A stretch of DNA of 64,000 nt from Paraspadella gotoi (taxonomy: Eukaryota > Chaetognatha), in the NCBI GenBank assembly GCA_051294375.1, contig CM119268.1, forward strand, positions 16,373,074 to 16,437,073. The letters are read 5' to 3'. A program made the position numbers and the translations under genes. A model generated the notes under the pieces. The model searched no databases and had not been told where the DNA came from. It saw nothing but the letters and a program-made list of their open reading frames with translations. Position 1 is the stretch's first letter. Every line of letters starts with the position of its first letter. Below, one piece after another: positions 43,740-55,306 of this stretch.

Positions 43740-45420
43740 TGTTATTTACTTTTTTTCTTTTGTTGTTGTCTCAACTAGTTTGGATTTTTTTTTTCAATAC
43801 ATTTGTTGGAATACTTTCCTCTTTTCTGTTTATGTTCTGGCAATTGTGCAACTCCATCATCGAACATAATTTTTTTTATCGGAATAGATAGGTTAGTTCA
43901 TCGCTACAAGAAGTATATATGCTTTAATTAATAAGTGACTATCATCGGTAAACCTCTCAAGCAATATCAGTTGTCAAAATAATCATTTCTTTAGGAGATA
44001 CTTTCAGACTCACTTCTGTAGAGCTATATCCAGGAACTATTATTGAATGAATTTACTTTTTTTTTTTAATCTTGATAAACACAACTGGATACCTAGTATG
44101 GATTAAATACAAATTTGTTTCTGAAAAGGTTTACTGTATCTGAGTTTATTGAAAACTAGCTATAGAATATATTATGGAATCATGGGGAATCTTACACTAA
44201 CGATTCTAAATTAAATATAAATGATTGATATGTATAACGCACTTGATGTGTTCGGGATTTCATCCGCAACCGATCCGCAATATGGAGTAACTCGTCAAAA
44301 TGATTTTCAACATTAATTTTTTTTTTTTAACACTTCGATAAGAACCATTTACTAAGTAAATTATTTTTTTAACTGCGATTTAGAAGTGGTTAAAAAACAC
44401 AATTTGAAATTGCTCTTCATGACAAAGACATTAGTAATTTTTTTAAAAAATAACAAATAATTCTGATGAAGATGAGAGGACTCAGGACCTCAGTCGAAAA
44501 TCTTGACTCTTAAATATCAAATACAATTCGTTGACAAAAGAAGTATAATTATTAGTTTTTCTCAAATCTCAAAACACAACGCAAATATCGGAGTATAAAG
44601 GAACAGAGACAGACAGAGAGCAGGAGGAAAAATAACATAAGTTATTCATGAATATTGGACTTCAAAAGACATTGCATGTCGTGTAACAAATATTCATTGA
44701 AATCTAACACATTTAAGATGGATAATATTGATTACATTTGTCACTATGTTGACATTATTATTGTTAGTACATTATATTGTTTCTCATCACTCAGTGAGGC
44801 GAAATTCTCTGTAATGATTATCTTCTATCTTTGTTTATTTTAACATGTTGACGTTGAGTACATATAAATCTTGCTATAAACTTTTTGAGTGTAATAAAGT
44901 CTTTATAAATGGCATTGCAACCTAAACAAACGTTCTTCTTTAAAAAGAACGAAATGCCAAAAAAAAACACATATCTTGTGAACTTCAATTTTATAGATTT
45001 TACTTAATCTCTATTTTGATACTCGCATCTTTATTTTTCCCAAAAATTAGAGTATATAAAAACCGCTTAGATACTATTAAACTTCCTCGCAGGCCTTTAA
45101 ACTGATTGGATCAAATTGCTCTTTAAACCTTTTGTTTATCCGTATTTGAGAGGAAAAAAATTTAAAGCATGATAAAAAAAAATGGGCGTAGCGCTTCGGG
45201 TTATCTTTAGTGATCGTAAAAAAATAAAATATTTACATTTTTTGTCCTTTTATGGAATATTATATATTTTTGAGGAGAGACTCTAAAAGTTTTCAAGATA
45301 CTCTATCTTAGGTAGCTATTCCGAATATTTCATTATATAATTTTTCCGATTTTCAACGTTTCACTTCCGATCATAGCTGCCAATGCTATAAAACCTAAAT
45401 GTTTCTTTAAAAATTGAAAG
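43740..45420. other. AT-rich spacer
   Basis: I see no gene, RNA or structured repeat that I can support. Confidence 0.6.
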
Positions 45421-45672
45421 TCACAAAATCCAATTGTAAATTTTCTTAAAAGCAACGGAATTCTCGATCGACGACGCCATCACATTGCTGCTGCTTGGAG
45501 CTTCTGAGTCGCGCCCCGGCGCCGCAGGGACTCGGTCCGGCGCTGCGGGGTCAAAATTCAGCGCTGCGAGATCGACGTCGGGCAACGCGACGTCCAGCGC
45601 CATCATTCCGACTGACGGAGCATCTCGATAGAACTCGTGAATAAGAGGGGATGAAGTTATGAAGACTCTCAT
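45421..45672 (-). CDS. small acidic, Ala/Pro-rich open frame, possible extra 3' exon
   Basis: An open frame downstream of the choline-kinase-like exons with composition unlike the AT-rich surroundings. It contains YRDAPSVGMMALDVALPDVD, a PAAPDRVPAAPGRD stretch, and ends FKKIYNWIL before a stop at 45,421. An internal ATG lies near 45,612. It could be an alternative last exon of the kinase gene or a short separate gene; no domain recognised and no splice partner proven. Confidence 0.3.
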   Translation of the reverse strand: MRVFITSSPLIHEFYRDAPSVGMMALDVALPDVDLAALNFDPAAPDRVPAAPGRDSEAPSSSNVMASSIENSVAFKKIYNWIL

Positions 45673-45992
45673 TCAAAGAGGAGGTGGGTTCAAAGGGCGA
45701 CGGGCAGAATGAGCTTTTTAATCTACAATCGAATTAATTGTGTTGGTGGTTCTGATTATTTTGTTAAACTTAATAGTTAATACAATTTATAAAAATATTT
45801 CGCTCGGATTATTTAGACTTTGAAGTTTGAACTCATACTAAGAAATACGAAATCAACAAATAGCGGCAGCTTTGCCAAAATGTCACACGCAGCTTTTCAA
45901 CTTATATATATATTTTCAACTTATAACCCATGAAAAGTCTCCATCCAATAAAAATCAAAATAAGTCAAGACGTGCGCATCCCACATCGATCT

Positions 45993-48900
45993 TCATTCGC
46001 TCGGCAGCCATTCGCCGAATATAGTCACGTGATCACGAGCGTGACGCAGCCAATTGAATTTCTTGTCGCATCGACGGAGAACGCCGATGTCGGGATCGAT
46101 GGGGTCGTCGAGTTGCCCTTTGAATCAAAGATTAGGACCAAATTTAGATTATTTGTTTGAAATTTTAAGACGAACTACATCAATCTTTGCCTAACAATTA
46201 AACCACGAGGATGCTCAATTACCGAGAAGGCTTCTGGTTTATAAATTATAGTAGGTTGCTCTACGTAAGTTTTATTTTAATCCATTTTTTTTTCCTTCAT
46301 CTAACGATGGTCGAGATCCTCACCGTTTTTCGAAGCGTAGACGATCGCGCCGAAAGCCGTGACGATCGCCACCAGAGGCACGAAACTCCAAACGTCTTCC
46401 GTCAACGAGGCCGCCGCCTCTCGAAGTTTCGCCTCTTCCGGCTGAGAAAAGAATAAAAAAAAGTAGAAAAATGTATTTCTTACGTTGCCACTTTTTTTTC
46501 GTTTATTTGGTTCGTTTGCTTGTCATGTTTTTCCTTTTTTTTTTATTTTGTCTTCTTTTTTTCTTTTCATTCACGAATTAAAAGCTGATAATTCATTTGC
46601 ATATTGCAGAAACATTTTTTTAAAAAAATTAAAGATCAAGTTAACATATAATTGTTCATTAAAGCAACACACTAGTTACGTTTTAACATGAAAGATTAAC
46701 TGGGTTAAGAAATCCAAATCAATAAACATATTTTTGCCTAACGAAAAGTAGAGTAATTTATTCGCTTACGCTTTCAAATCGATTAAGCAGCGAATATAAT
46801 TTCATAGATCTATTTTTCAAACATGAAAAATCCCTGCAGTCGGTGATCACGCAACCTTAATTGCGAAAATAAATCATTCTTACCTCTTATATTGAACAGG
46901 CTATTTATGGCCTCTTTGCTGTTCATCTTCAGGTTGACCATTTATATTACTTATTACTGTATAACCTCTCCAAAACCCCGCCACCGTTATACTTCGTCCT
47001 CCCGCCCATTTCAACATTGAACGATAATTTTGCTCGACTCCTGCCGGCGACGGTCGGGGCAACCTCCAGCGTTTCCGGCTTTGCCGTTGGCGGCCGCGGC
47101 CGCGCCTGAGCTGGTTTGGCCGCTCAACGCCCGTCTCGCCCGCGGCGCCCGCGCAGCCCGTAAGTAAGCGTCGGCGGTCCTTTGGCGACGGCGTCCTTGA
47201 CGGCCGAGTTTCGTCGAGCGGCCGTCATCCGCGAGGCGAAGGATGGTAAACTGCAGGCGAATGTTTGACCGTGTTATTTATGTAGAGAAACAGAATATAG
47301 ATGAATATATATTGGAATAAATGGAATACCAAATACGCATTCCATGTTTGAAAGATACTCGATAAAACGGAAGGAAGAAGGAAGAGCAAAAGTAAAATTT
47401 TACAAATGTTACAATTGTTAGGGTGATATTTTATTATTGAACCGTCAAAAGCCATTTTTTTTAATTAATCAATTTTAATTTTCAAGTACCTGAAAAACGT
47501 TATCTCGGGTGTCTAATTCCCTAAACGTCAAAATAAACCAAAAAACGAACTTACCCTCCAAATTGTTTACCTTAGCCAAATCGTAAACGGCTACATTAGG
47601 TCCCGCCCACTCCTCGCCAATCAGCGCCACCTCCGCCTCCTCCAGCGTCGACCCGTGGACGAAGACGTTCTCGGCTCCGCAGTCGGAGTGGCCGAAGACG
47701 AGGGCCGACGCCTCGGGAGTCCGTAGCCCGGAGACGATCGTCGACTCTATCGAGTCGAAGTTGCGGAAGGCCTCGAGGATCTAGGGAGACAAGGGAGATT
47801 AGTGCTGCGTGTGATAAATTAGAGTAAGAATTTAAAAAAGGAGACATAGAAAAGGAGATGGTGAAATTGAGAAATATGCATTACTTATAATTTTTAAAAA
47901 TACTTTTATGCTGACGGAAGTATTTTTATGCACAAGCTGTGAGCGATAATTATCTAGGAGATTAATATAAATTCTACCATTTTGTGGTGAGTATCAGACC
48001 CCAATGATTAAAAAAAGAAAATCAACTAATTTACTCACCCTCCCAATCCCACCCACTCGCCAACCTTTCCTTGCAACTGTTTCCAATTTTGCGTCTCTCC
48101 CAACTTCGCGGCAACGACGGCCAATGCGGCGTCGCGTCCCCACGCTCGAGCGCGCCGCTTCATCGTCGGCGCCCAAGAAGGATTTTCCTCGGCGACGGCG
48201 TCGCTAACGGGGGGCGTGGCGGCGCCGACGACGTCAACATGGCAACAATCGGTCGCGGCGCCGGCATAACTTTCGCCCGCGCCGCAGCCGAGGGGAAAGT
48301 GAGGCTCCAACACGAGGCTCTTCACCCGATCGTCCTCGATGAGACGATGAAAGTCGACGAGGGCCACGCCCACCTGAGGAAGAGGTTAATAACCTCTAAT
48401 ATCTAATATATAACTAATCTTTCTGAACATTAATGGATCTATTTCTGAAAAATATTATTTGTCTCATTTGCAATTTTTTACGGCATTAGATAGTTACAGC
48501 AAGTAACCACACCTGCGACTCTCGCGCGAATCGATGAACTACAACTTAGAATTCCTGAAGTTTGGTTAAACCTTCACCTTCCTGAAAACTCCGTCCATCT
48601 TCTCAATATCCTCGGCTTTGATGAGACGAATGTGCAGCGGCTTTCCTTTCATCCAATGGCGAACGATTCCTACTCGCCGCCTGACCCGACAACAAAACAA
48701 AATAAAGTGCACGTCGACCCGGAAATATTCATACATATATATTTAATTATTTATCTCCTACTCACCTTCGCGTGAAATACGTGGCTTCGAGGGCGTTGAC
48801 GATCGGTTGACGGGCGCGGTCGTCGCCGTAGAGAGCATGGGAGACGTCAAAGGAAAAATCCTCGCTAGCCTGGGAAGAAAATATAAAAAAACCTATCGAG

Positions 48901-49346
48901 CTATCTGTAAAAAAAAACTTATCTAGCTTTTCAGTGAACTCACTCTGTCAAAATTTGTAACTTCAATTTAAATTTTTAATGGACTTTGTTTGCCATAGAG
49001 AAAAAGTCAAAAATGTAGGTATAATATATATTTCGTTTCGCAAACCTGCAAGAATCTCTGCGGTTTGTCAACGACCTTCAAAGAGACCAAACTTTGGCGA
49101 CACTCCACGTCTTTCCTCGCTTTCTCGCGAGCGAATCGCACCTGGAGAGAAATATATAGAGAAAATGACACACGGACAGTCACTTTTTTTCGATATGTAT
49201 CTTTTTCATAGTTTTTTTAATTCGTAACCTCGTAAACGTGATTCGTCGATAGGCGGCGCGTCAGCATCTTTTCCGGCGCCACGTGTCTTCGCCGCCAGTC
49301 GGCGTTGTACAGCGTCGCCGTCTCTAAGACGTCGCGAGGGCGAAGG
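45993..49346 (-). CDS. choline/ethanolamine-kinase-like protein (APH fold)
   Basis: Exons, with joining phases: 49,229-49,346; 49,046-49,141; 48,766-48,869; 48,578-48,680; 48,065-48,373; 47,571-47,780; about 47,023-47,250 (donor uncertain); 46,324-46,441; 45,993-46,117 (stop). APH/choline-kinase landmarks in order: LSTNHVYEV (nucleotide loop, like GLSNxxYxV), SLVSLKVV (ATP-binding Lys strand), GIVRHWMKGKPL (hinge), VALVDFHRL, catalytic loop FGHSDCGAENVF (HxDxxxxN intact), and ALIGEEWAGPNVAVYDLAK, equivalent to the IDFEY...DLA segment, where the metal-binding Asp is Gly. The C-terminal SLTEDVWSFVPLVAIVTAF matches the helical end of choline kinases. Family members phosphorylate choline or ethanolamine; activity here is doubtful. 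No own start Met precedes the first exon, which points to fusion with the upstream ITPK exons. Confidence 0.65.
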
Positions 49347-49431
49347 CTGAAGAAAAGAAAAAAGGCACCGAGATAGACTGAAAGGGAAAACAAGAGTCAA
49401 ACAGTCTCAGATCAACGGATTCTCTCTTCAC

Positions 49432-52416
49432 CTACTTTCTGCAGTCGATCTTGAACGCCCTCTCGATGGCTAGATCTACGAGGTGATCGACGACCACCTC
49501 GGCGACACCTTCCACGCCTCCGTAACCAGGGAAGACACTGACGTCTACAACGAAGTTTGAGCCGATCGTGGGAGAGCAGACGATGTCGACGCCCAGAAGA
49601 GAGAAATTTAGCCGATCGGTGAAGGACTTGAGAGAGGGAGAAAGAGCAAGAACGAATTAGTTTTCCAGCCCTCTATTATAAGGGAGTATAGCTCAGCGGT
49701 AGAGCATTCGACTGCAGATCGAGAGGTCCCCGGTTCAAATCCGGGTGCTCCCTTTGGACTTTACTGTTCTTTTTCTCCTTTATTCGTTTTTAGTACTCAA
49801 CCTCAACCTCCATTCTCCGACCACAAATTTATTGAATATCAGAATATTAATGAATTAATAGTATATGTATCATTATCAGGGAGTATAGCTCAGCGGCAGA
49901 GCATTCGACTGCAGATCGAAAGATCCCTGGTTCAATTCCGGGTGCTCCCTTTAATCTTGTTGTTTTTTATTCTTATCAGCAAATAAATATTTCTTCAGTT
50001 AAATTATGATACTGTGGCACCAGTCCTCATCCTCTTCTCAGTACCTGAGCAGGCTAAATCACATCGTTACAATTTTACGTCCCGGGTTCAATCCCTGGGT
50101 ATTCCCCTTCTGTCTTAGGCGGTCACTGCGGGTTGGCAACCCCTACGCCATTTGGTGAGAAACCCTGCGCCTTGGGTATCACAGGTATTACTCCCGTTAC
50201 CATAATATTCCATTATGGATGAAATGGTGTATACTGTATATCTCAGACTGCAGATCGAGATGTCCCCTGCTTGATATTTAATTTTCTACTATTACCTGGG
50301 CGAGTCGATTAAATGTCTGGGCCCCGACCATCGCGCACTCGTCCACTGGACAGAATCCGAAGTTTCTTCTTCTTTTCTTTAGATTCGCCAAATCAAAAAC
50401 GACGTAACCGCCTTTTGGAGATTCCTGTTGGACGGAACATTTGTTGCTAAGTCCAATAGATTATTTATTTTAAATAAATAACTCTTAACCATTTGGTAAA
50501 TTGAACAATCTCTGTACTTATATTATGTTGTTTACTAACTTCTACCATATGCAAACTAGATTGCGGAACTTAAAAGACCTTTAGAGGCACGACTTCTCCA
50601 TCCAGAGCTTTGGCTAGGCCGGCCAGCGATTCCGGCGACAAAACGGGAGGAAAATTCGGAAGAGGGGATCTCTTAACCAAATAAACGGTTTTGCCAACGA
50701 CAAATAACTGGAGAAGAAGTGGTAAGTTATGAGTCTCTCTTTCTTTCTCTTTTCTCTCTTTTTCTTTCTCTCTTTCTCTCTTTCTCTCTCTCTCACACAC
50801 GCACACTAACAAAACCTTCAACAGCCTCCCATCGTGCTCGACGAACTGTTGGAAGAGTAGGTCTCGCTCGGAGCGCCGGAGGAAGTCGTCGGCGGCGGCG
50901 ACGTCGGCGACGATGGCCGACTCCTCGAAGTCCGACTGGAGCGGCTTAGCGATGGCGGGGAAAGGGACGAGGGCAAGAAGCTCCAGAAGAGCCTCACGGT
51001 CGCGCTGTGGGTTAGCCGGTCGCAGGAGTGGATGGGGACCTTTACCACATGACTCTGATCGTTAGCGAGGATCTCACCGCTTTCTCCGATTCCGTTCGAT
51101 GCAGATTTTTCCGCTCCTCGGTCTCTTCTTCAGCCGCCATCGCTTCCGCCGCCGCTTCCAGCTCCCCTGCCGCCGCCGCAGCCGCAGCCGCCTCCGCAGC
51201 CGCCTCCGCCTCCGTTTCCGAAATCAAAGTTTCGATCGTCGGCCGCCTCCACCGAACCACGACGGATTTGGGAGAGCGGAAGGGGAAGGGTGGGCCTAGT
51301 GTTTCGGGAATCGGGGTCTTGCGGGACAGTGAGGGATAGATCAGACGAAATAGTACTTAGGGTGGTTAGAATCTCCATTTTATCACTTAGTGACATTCAT
51401 TAGTGTTGAAAGGTAGAGGACTCACATCGACGGTCGCTGATCCTAAAAGAGGTTGGAATTCGGGTTAAATTACATTATAAAATGTTAATGTTATTTATAA
51501 ACAAAACATTTATAGGGAACTTGAATATTTGCCTGCGTCTGTCTCGGCGGGAATGGGGACGAGGCCTTCAGAAAGGTTGACCCCATCGCAAACTCTTTCG
51601 ATCAAAGCCTAAAAATCGACAAAATGCATTCGGCTGTTAAAATGGACAAACGATAAAACGGAAAAACGGACAAACGGACAAATGGATCCGCGACGACGAC
51701 GAAATAGAAGACAAAAGCAAATACTCAATTACTCACTCCCATCCTTTCTCGGTCGCACACGATTTGCGAGGCTTGAAACGGGACGAGCTCTAAACTCTGG
51801 ATGTGAGCGTCGTGTTGCGTCCTAAAGGCTGCGAATTGATAAAATTGATTGATTTATCGATTGTTTTAATTTATTAATGGATTGATTAGTTTGCATAAAC
51901 GATATAAAATTGTCACATAATTTACCCAAGTAATTATTAAGGGCGCCGGCAGCGACTTCATTTTCAGTGGCGCCGCAGATGTCGGCGCTGATTTTTGTGA
52001 TCAGGAAATCGGGTCGCTCGCCGTTCGCCTCTAGCGCCGCCCATTGCTGAGGCGAATGAAGATAACATTTTAAAAATAGATAAGGATACATCACATATCA
52101 AAGATAAATGAATTGGATAGGCTTGAAATGTACTATACAACGCGAAATCAACTATAGATGAATTATCAGAGATAAATCATCACAGAAATGTAACCATTCA
52201 AAGTTTTTTATACATTCTGCTTGAAGCTACATTGTTTTCTCAAAACTACCTTCCACCTTTTACTTTACTTCCAACCTCAGTAGTGACAACCTCATTCAAA
52301 TCTTCTCCCAGATCCATTTCCACGAATTCCACGTTTTCTCGACTCTTCATCATCTTCATCTTCTTCTCCCTTCGACTTAGCACCGTGGCCAGCCTCAGCC
52401 CTCGCGGCCGGCCCAT
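49432..52416 (-). CDS. ITPK1: inositol-tetrakisphosphate 1-kinase-like (ITPK1 family, ATP-grasp)
   Basis: Phosphorylates inositol tris/tetrakisphosphates in the cytosol. ATG chosen at 52,416 (MGRPRGLRLATVLSRREKK). Exons with joining phases: 52,291-52,416; 51,926-52,046 (RPDFLITKISADI); 51,737-51,828 (SLELVPFQASQIVCDRERMG); 51,533-51,608; 51,426-51,442 (17-nt microexon); 51,078-51,317; 50,816-51,004 (FPAIAKPL, FVEHDGRLLK); 50,579-50,707 (LFVVGKTVYLVKRSPLPNF); 50,296-50,424; 49,432-49,626 (LLGVDIVCSPTIG, VVDVSVFPGYGGVEG, stop TAG). These match the family order LDPLPAI, FPFICK, FINHN, YKVFVVG..VVQRPSLKNF and DINAFPGYEG. If it stops here the product has about 437 residues. An Ala/Glu-rich block of about 60 residues is inserted before FPAIAK. 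The stop overlaps a donor (AAA|GTAGGT), so reading may continue into the choline-kinase-like exons. Confidence 0.88.
49682..49753 (+). tRNA. tRNA-Cys (GCA)
   Basis: 72-nt cloverleaf: acceptor GGGAGTA / TGCTCCC, D arm GCTCAGCGGTAGAGC, anticodon arm with loop CTGCAGA (anticodon GCA), T arm CCGGTTCAAATCCGG, discriminator T followed by TTT. Intronless. It lies antisense inside the ITPK intron between exons 50,296-50,424 and 49,432-49,626. Confidence 0.95.
49879..49950 (+). tRNA. tRNA-Cys (GCA), second copy
   Basis: 72-nt near-identical tandem copy about 125 bp after the first. Differences include GCGGCAGAGC in the D arm and CTGGTTCAATTCCGG in the T arm (one mispair, C-T/G). Anticodon loop CTGCAGA is unchanged and a T-run follows shortly. 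Confidence 0.92.
50043..50203 (+). mobile_element. tRNA-derived SINE family B, copy 2
   Basis: Matches 30,590-30,786: CTGAGCAGGCTAAATCA head, CCCGGGTTCAATCCCTGGGT box B, GGCGGTCACTG, CCCCTACGCCA and GGGTATCACAGG. It has an internal deletion relative to copy 1 and lies directly after the two tRNA-Cys genes. A tRNA-Cys anticodon-arm fragment (GACTGCAGATCGAGATGTCC) follows at about 50,247. Confidence 0.75.
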
Positions 52417-52640
52417 GCGGGGCGGGTTTTCGGGCTGCAACGGCGCCGTGCAGGGTCCGCGGGCGCGGCAGTGACACGTCTCAGAGGTGGCGCCATCCGG
52501 GAGCTGGATGGGCTCTGGGTAAAGGGGGAAGTCTTCTTGGCAAAGGTCGCGGCAGTGATGGTGGTGAACAGGCAGGCAGGCGGCATCGGTGGGGCAGGGC
52601 AGGGGTGTGGTGTGGGGATCTGATTGGTGAAGTGAAAGGA
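52417..52640. promoter_or_regulatory. GC-rich upstream region of the ITPK gene
   Basis: GC- and CpG-rich compared with the AT-rich DNA beyond 52,640, and immediately upstream of the chosen ATG on the minus strand. The likely location of the 5' UTR and promoter by position and composition only; no defined core element was identified. Confidence 0.35.
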
Positions 52641-55190
52641 ACGTGATGATTTTAAATAATAATTTCTCGGTTTTTTTTTTTTTTTTTTTGAATGTGCGTA
52701 TTAATAAATGCTCGACAGTCTACATACGACACAATGAAAAATGGCGTAACGTTACTGTTCCTGCATAAAAAAAATTCACTGATCAATATTATTATATTTC
52801 TTTTTATTTTTTTGAAAATGGTATAGTTTCATATATTGATATCCAAAATATCAATGCAAAATCTTTTTTGTTTTTTTAGATATGACTGAATATAGGGTGA
52901 AAGATGATAAATTTTTTTAAAAAAGTTACTTATTCATATTTATTCATAGAATTGTAATAGAAAAAATTTAAAAAAATAATAGTACTAATAGTTAGTGTTA
53001 TGTCTCAAATAGATGGAAAAAAAACTTATTTAAAAATTCGATTGGAAGTGGGGTACTTAAGGTTTACAATGGCATCCTCAACGCCGATTGTTCTTTCAAA
53101 TAATTTTTTTTATTTAATACATTTGAAAGGGAAAAAAAGAAAATTTGGAATGCAGGTTGCAGAAAGGGTACAGATAATCTGGACTTATTGACATGATAAC
53201 AATGACCTTTTTATATCTTGTAAAATGGGGGCCAGTAAAAAAATCTAAAAAATTTCTCATTAAGTCAGTCAATGAACCTTGCCAATGGGCTATTCCGGAA
53301 ATTTTTTATCTTAATAAAACGGATGATAAGTATAAAATTAAATTCCTTGCTAATATTTAAAAAAAAATTATCAATACAATTTAAACACAATGATGTTTTG
53401 CTTTGTCAAATATGTTACCAGCTATATAATTTTTTACAAACTTTATTATGATAAACAAGCAGTGTGTCAAGCTTTTAGTTTGCAGTTAAAGATAATGAAA
53501 AATGACGATTTTTTTTTCATAGACAAGAAGGTAGATGTCCAGACTGTTTATATCAAGCTGAAAACATTTTTGTATTTATCATTTTTAATATTTAAAAATA
53601 CATTTTATCAAGCTACAACATAAATTTTTGCTTGTTTTTTACTTTAATTGAAAAATATATAGCAATTTTATGGAATAAAGAAAATTTTAGTAATACAAAA
53701 ATGTAATTCAGTCTTTCCTTTTCAATTACAAAAGAAAAAGAAAAAATTTCATATGCTTCATTGAAATTTTTAAAGCAAAAACTGTTATACTTTTAACTCT
53801 GATTTAAACAAAAGCTGTGTAAAGATTTATGGATTTAATTTAATAAAACTCTTTTAGAAAGGTGTCCCATGATTAGGGCTTTAATTTGATACCACATCCA
53901 CCTTACTGACCTCTTTTCCTTTCAAAAGTTATTAATAAAAATAACTTTTTTTAATTACGCAGTACAAATCTTTGTTAAATAAAAAATTTCGGGCAAAGCG
54001 GGAGTATCTCACTTATTTCTATTGGTACAATACTTAAATTTCAAAATAAAACTTGAAGAAAATTTTTTTGTCATTTAGAGACATACCACTTTCAGATGTA
54101 CCCATCATATAATAATTTAATTTTTTTATCTCCCCCAAAAAAGCCTAATTAGAAAAGTTGAAATTTTTTCAAATTGTTGGAAAAAAAATTTCGTCCAACG
54201 CTATGCTCATTGAGAATAATGGTTTTGCATAGAAAATCAAAATATCAAAAAAATAAAAAAATCAGCCTCTAAAAAAATCGAAAGGCTAGAGGCTGATTTT
54301 TTTAGAATTGCAAAATTTTTTTCTGACTCATAATCCATTATTCTCAAGTTTCAAAATATTTTTTTTCCAAAATAAATTCAATCAATTTTTTTTTTATTAA
54401 TTTAAAATGTTTTTATGATTTGTTTTGTTTGAAAGAATTGAAAAAAAGTGAAAAATATAGTAATTATATAAGGTTTTTGAAAATACCTTTAAAATATTTA
54501 AAAATTAGAATAAGGGGAGTAAGCAGAGAAAACTTCCCATTCATAAAGAAAATTGAAAATGAATTTGTCATATTGTTTATTTAGATTAATTGACTAATTA
54601 CAAACAAATGATTCATATAAATTGAGGAAATGATGGGTAAAAATATTCATCTTGGTCTCGGTTAACTATTAGGTTATCGTTAAAGTTTGTTTTAAATAAT
54701 ATTAATATTTTTTTTGCATTTATAAAAGCAATGGTCTAAAATTTTGTAAGCGTTTCGAGCTATATTGCTTCATCTTTTTTACTATTTTGATCTAGTTAAC
54801 TTTTTTGTTGATGGTCAAGGGTTATGGTCAGATACAGTAATGTCCAGTAGTATATAGTCGCACAATATTACCAAAAGTAATGATCAATTAATTTGGCTCA
54901 GAAACAATTTTAAAGGGACAAAATCAGCACGAGACCATTTCGCCACGTTAATTTTTCATTTGTGTCATACAGGTAATCAACGAAAAGATGTCTCAATTAG
55001 TCAATGATTTGAAAAAAGAAAATTAATTAAGATAATATTTTTTTTTCAAAAAAAATATGCGAGTTCAATCCGTCAATGATCATTAAAAGCCACCAAGCAC
55101 CAGAAAAAAACAAACAAGTAAATTGTAACGACTGAATAATACTGAAAGACATTATAACAAAATTCGTCTGTTCTTAACGTAAATAAAGAA
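52641..55190. other. very AT-rich spacer with foldback
   Basis: No gene recognised. Plus-strand open frames at 53,000-53,191 and 53,390-53,623 lack motifs and could be remnants of an old element. A nested inverted repeat is at 54,210-54,347. Confidence 0.5.
54210..54347. repeat. nested imperfect foldback
   Basis: Inner arms 54,255-54,271 and 54,287-54,303 (containing ATCAGCCTCTA) are exact complements over 17 bp with a 15-base loop. Outer arms TTGAGAATAATGG (54,210-54,222) and CCATTATTCTCAA (54,335-54,347) are also exact. Flanking GGAAAAAAAATTT/AAATATTTTTTTTCC extends it imperfectly. Looks like a small foldback/MITE remnant. Confidence 0.7.
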
Positions 55191-55306
55191 GAATGACGAG
55201 AGTTAAACTCGAGAATTCCCTTCTCATTTTCTCTTTCTCTCCTCCACCCTCTCTTTCTCTCCTCCTCCCTCTCTTTCTCCCTCCTCCCTCTCTTTCTCCC
55301 TCTCTC

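Noticed and set aside
46324-46441. Single-pass membrane protein (VPLVAIVTAFGAIVYA)
   Set aside because: The segment aligns with the C-terminal helices of choline kinases in a gene whose other exons fit that fold, so a membrane span is less likely.
53000-53623. Two plus-strand open frames of 63 and 77 codons
   Set aside because: Surroundings are extremely AT-rich, with no motif, splice signal or codon pattern to support them.
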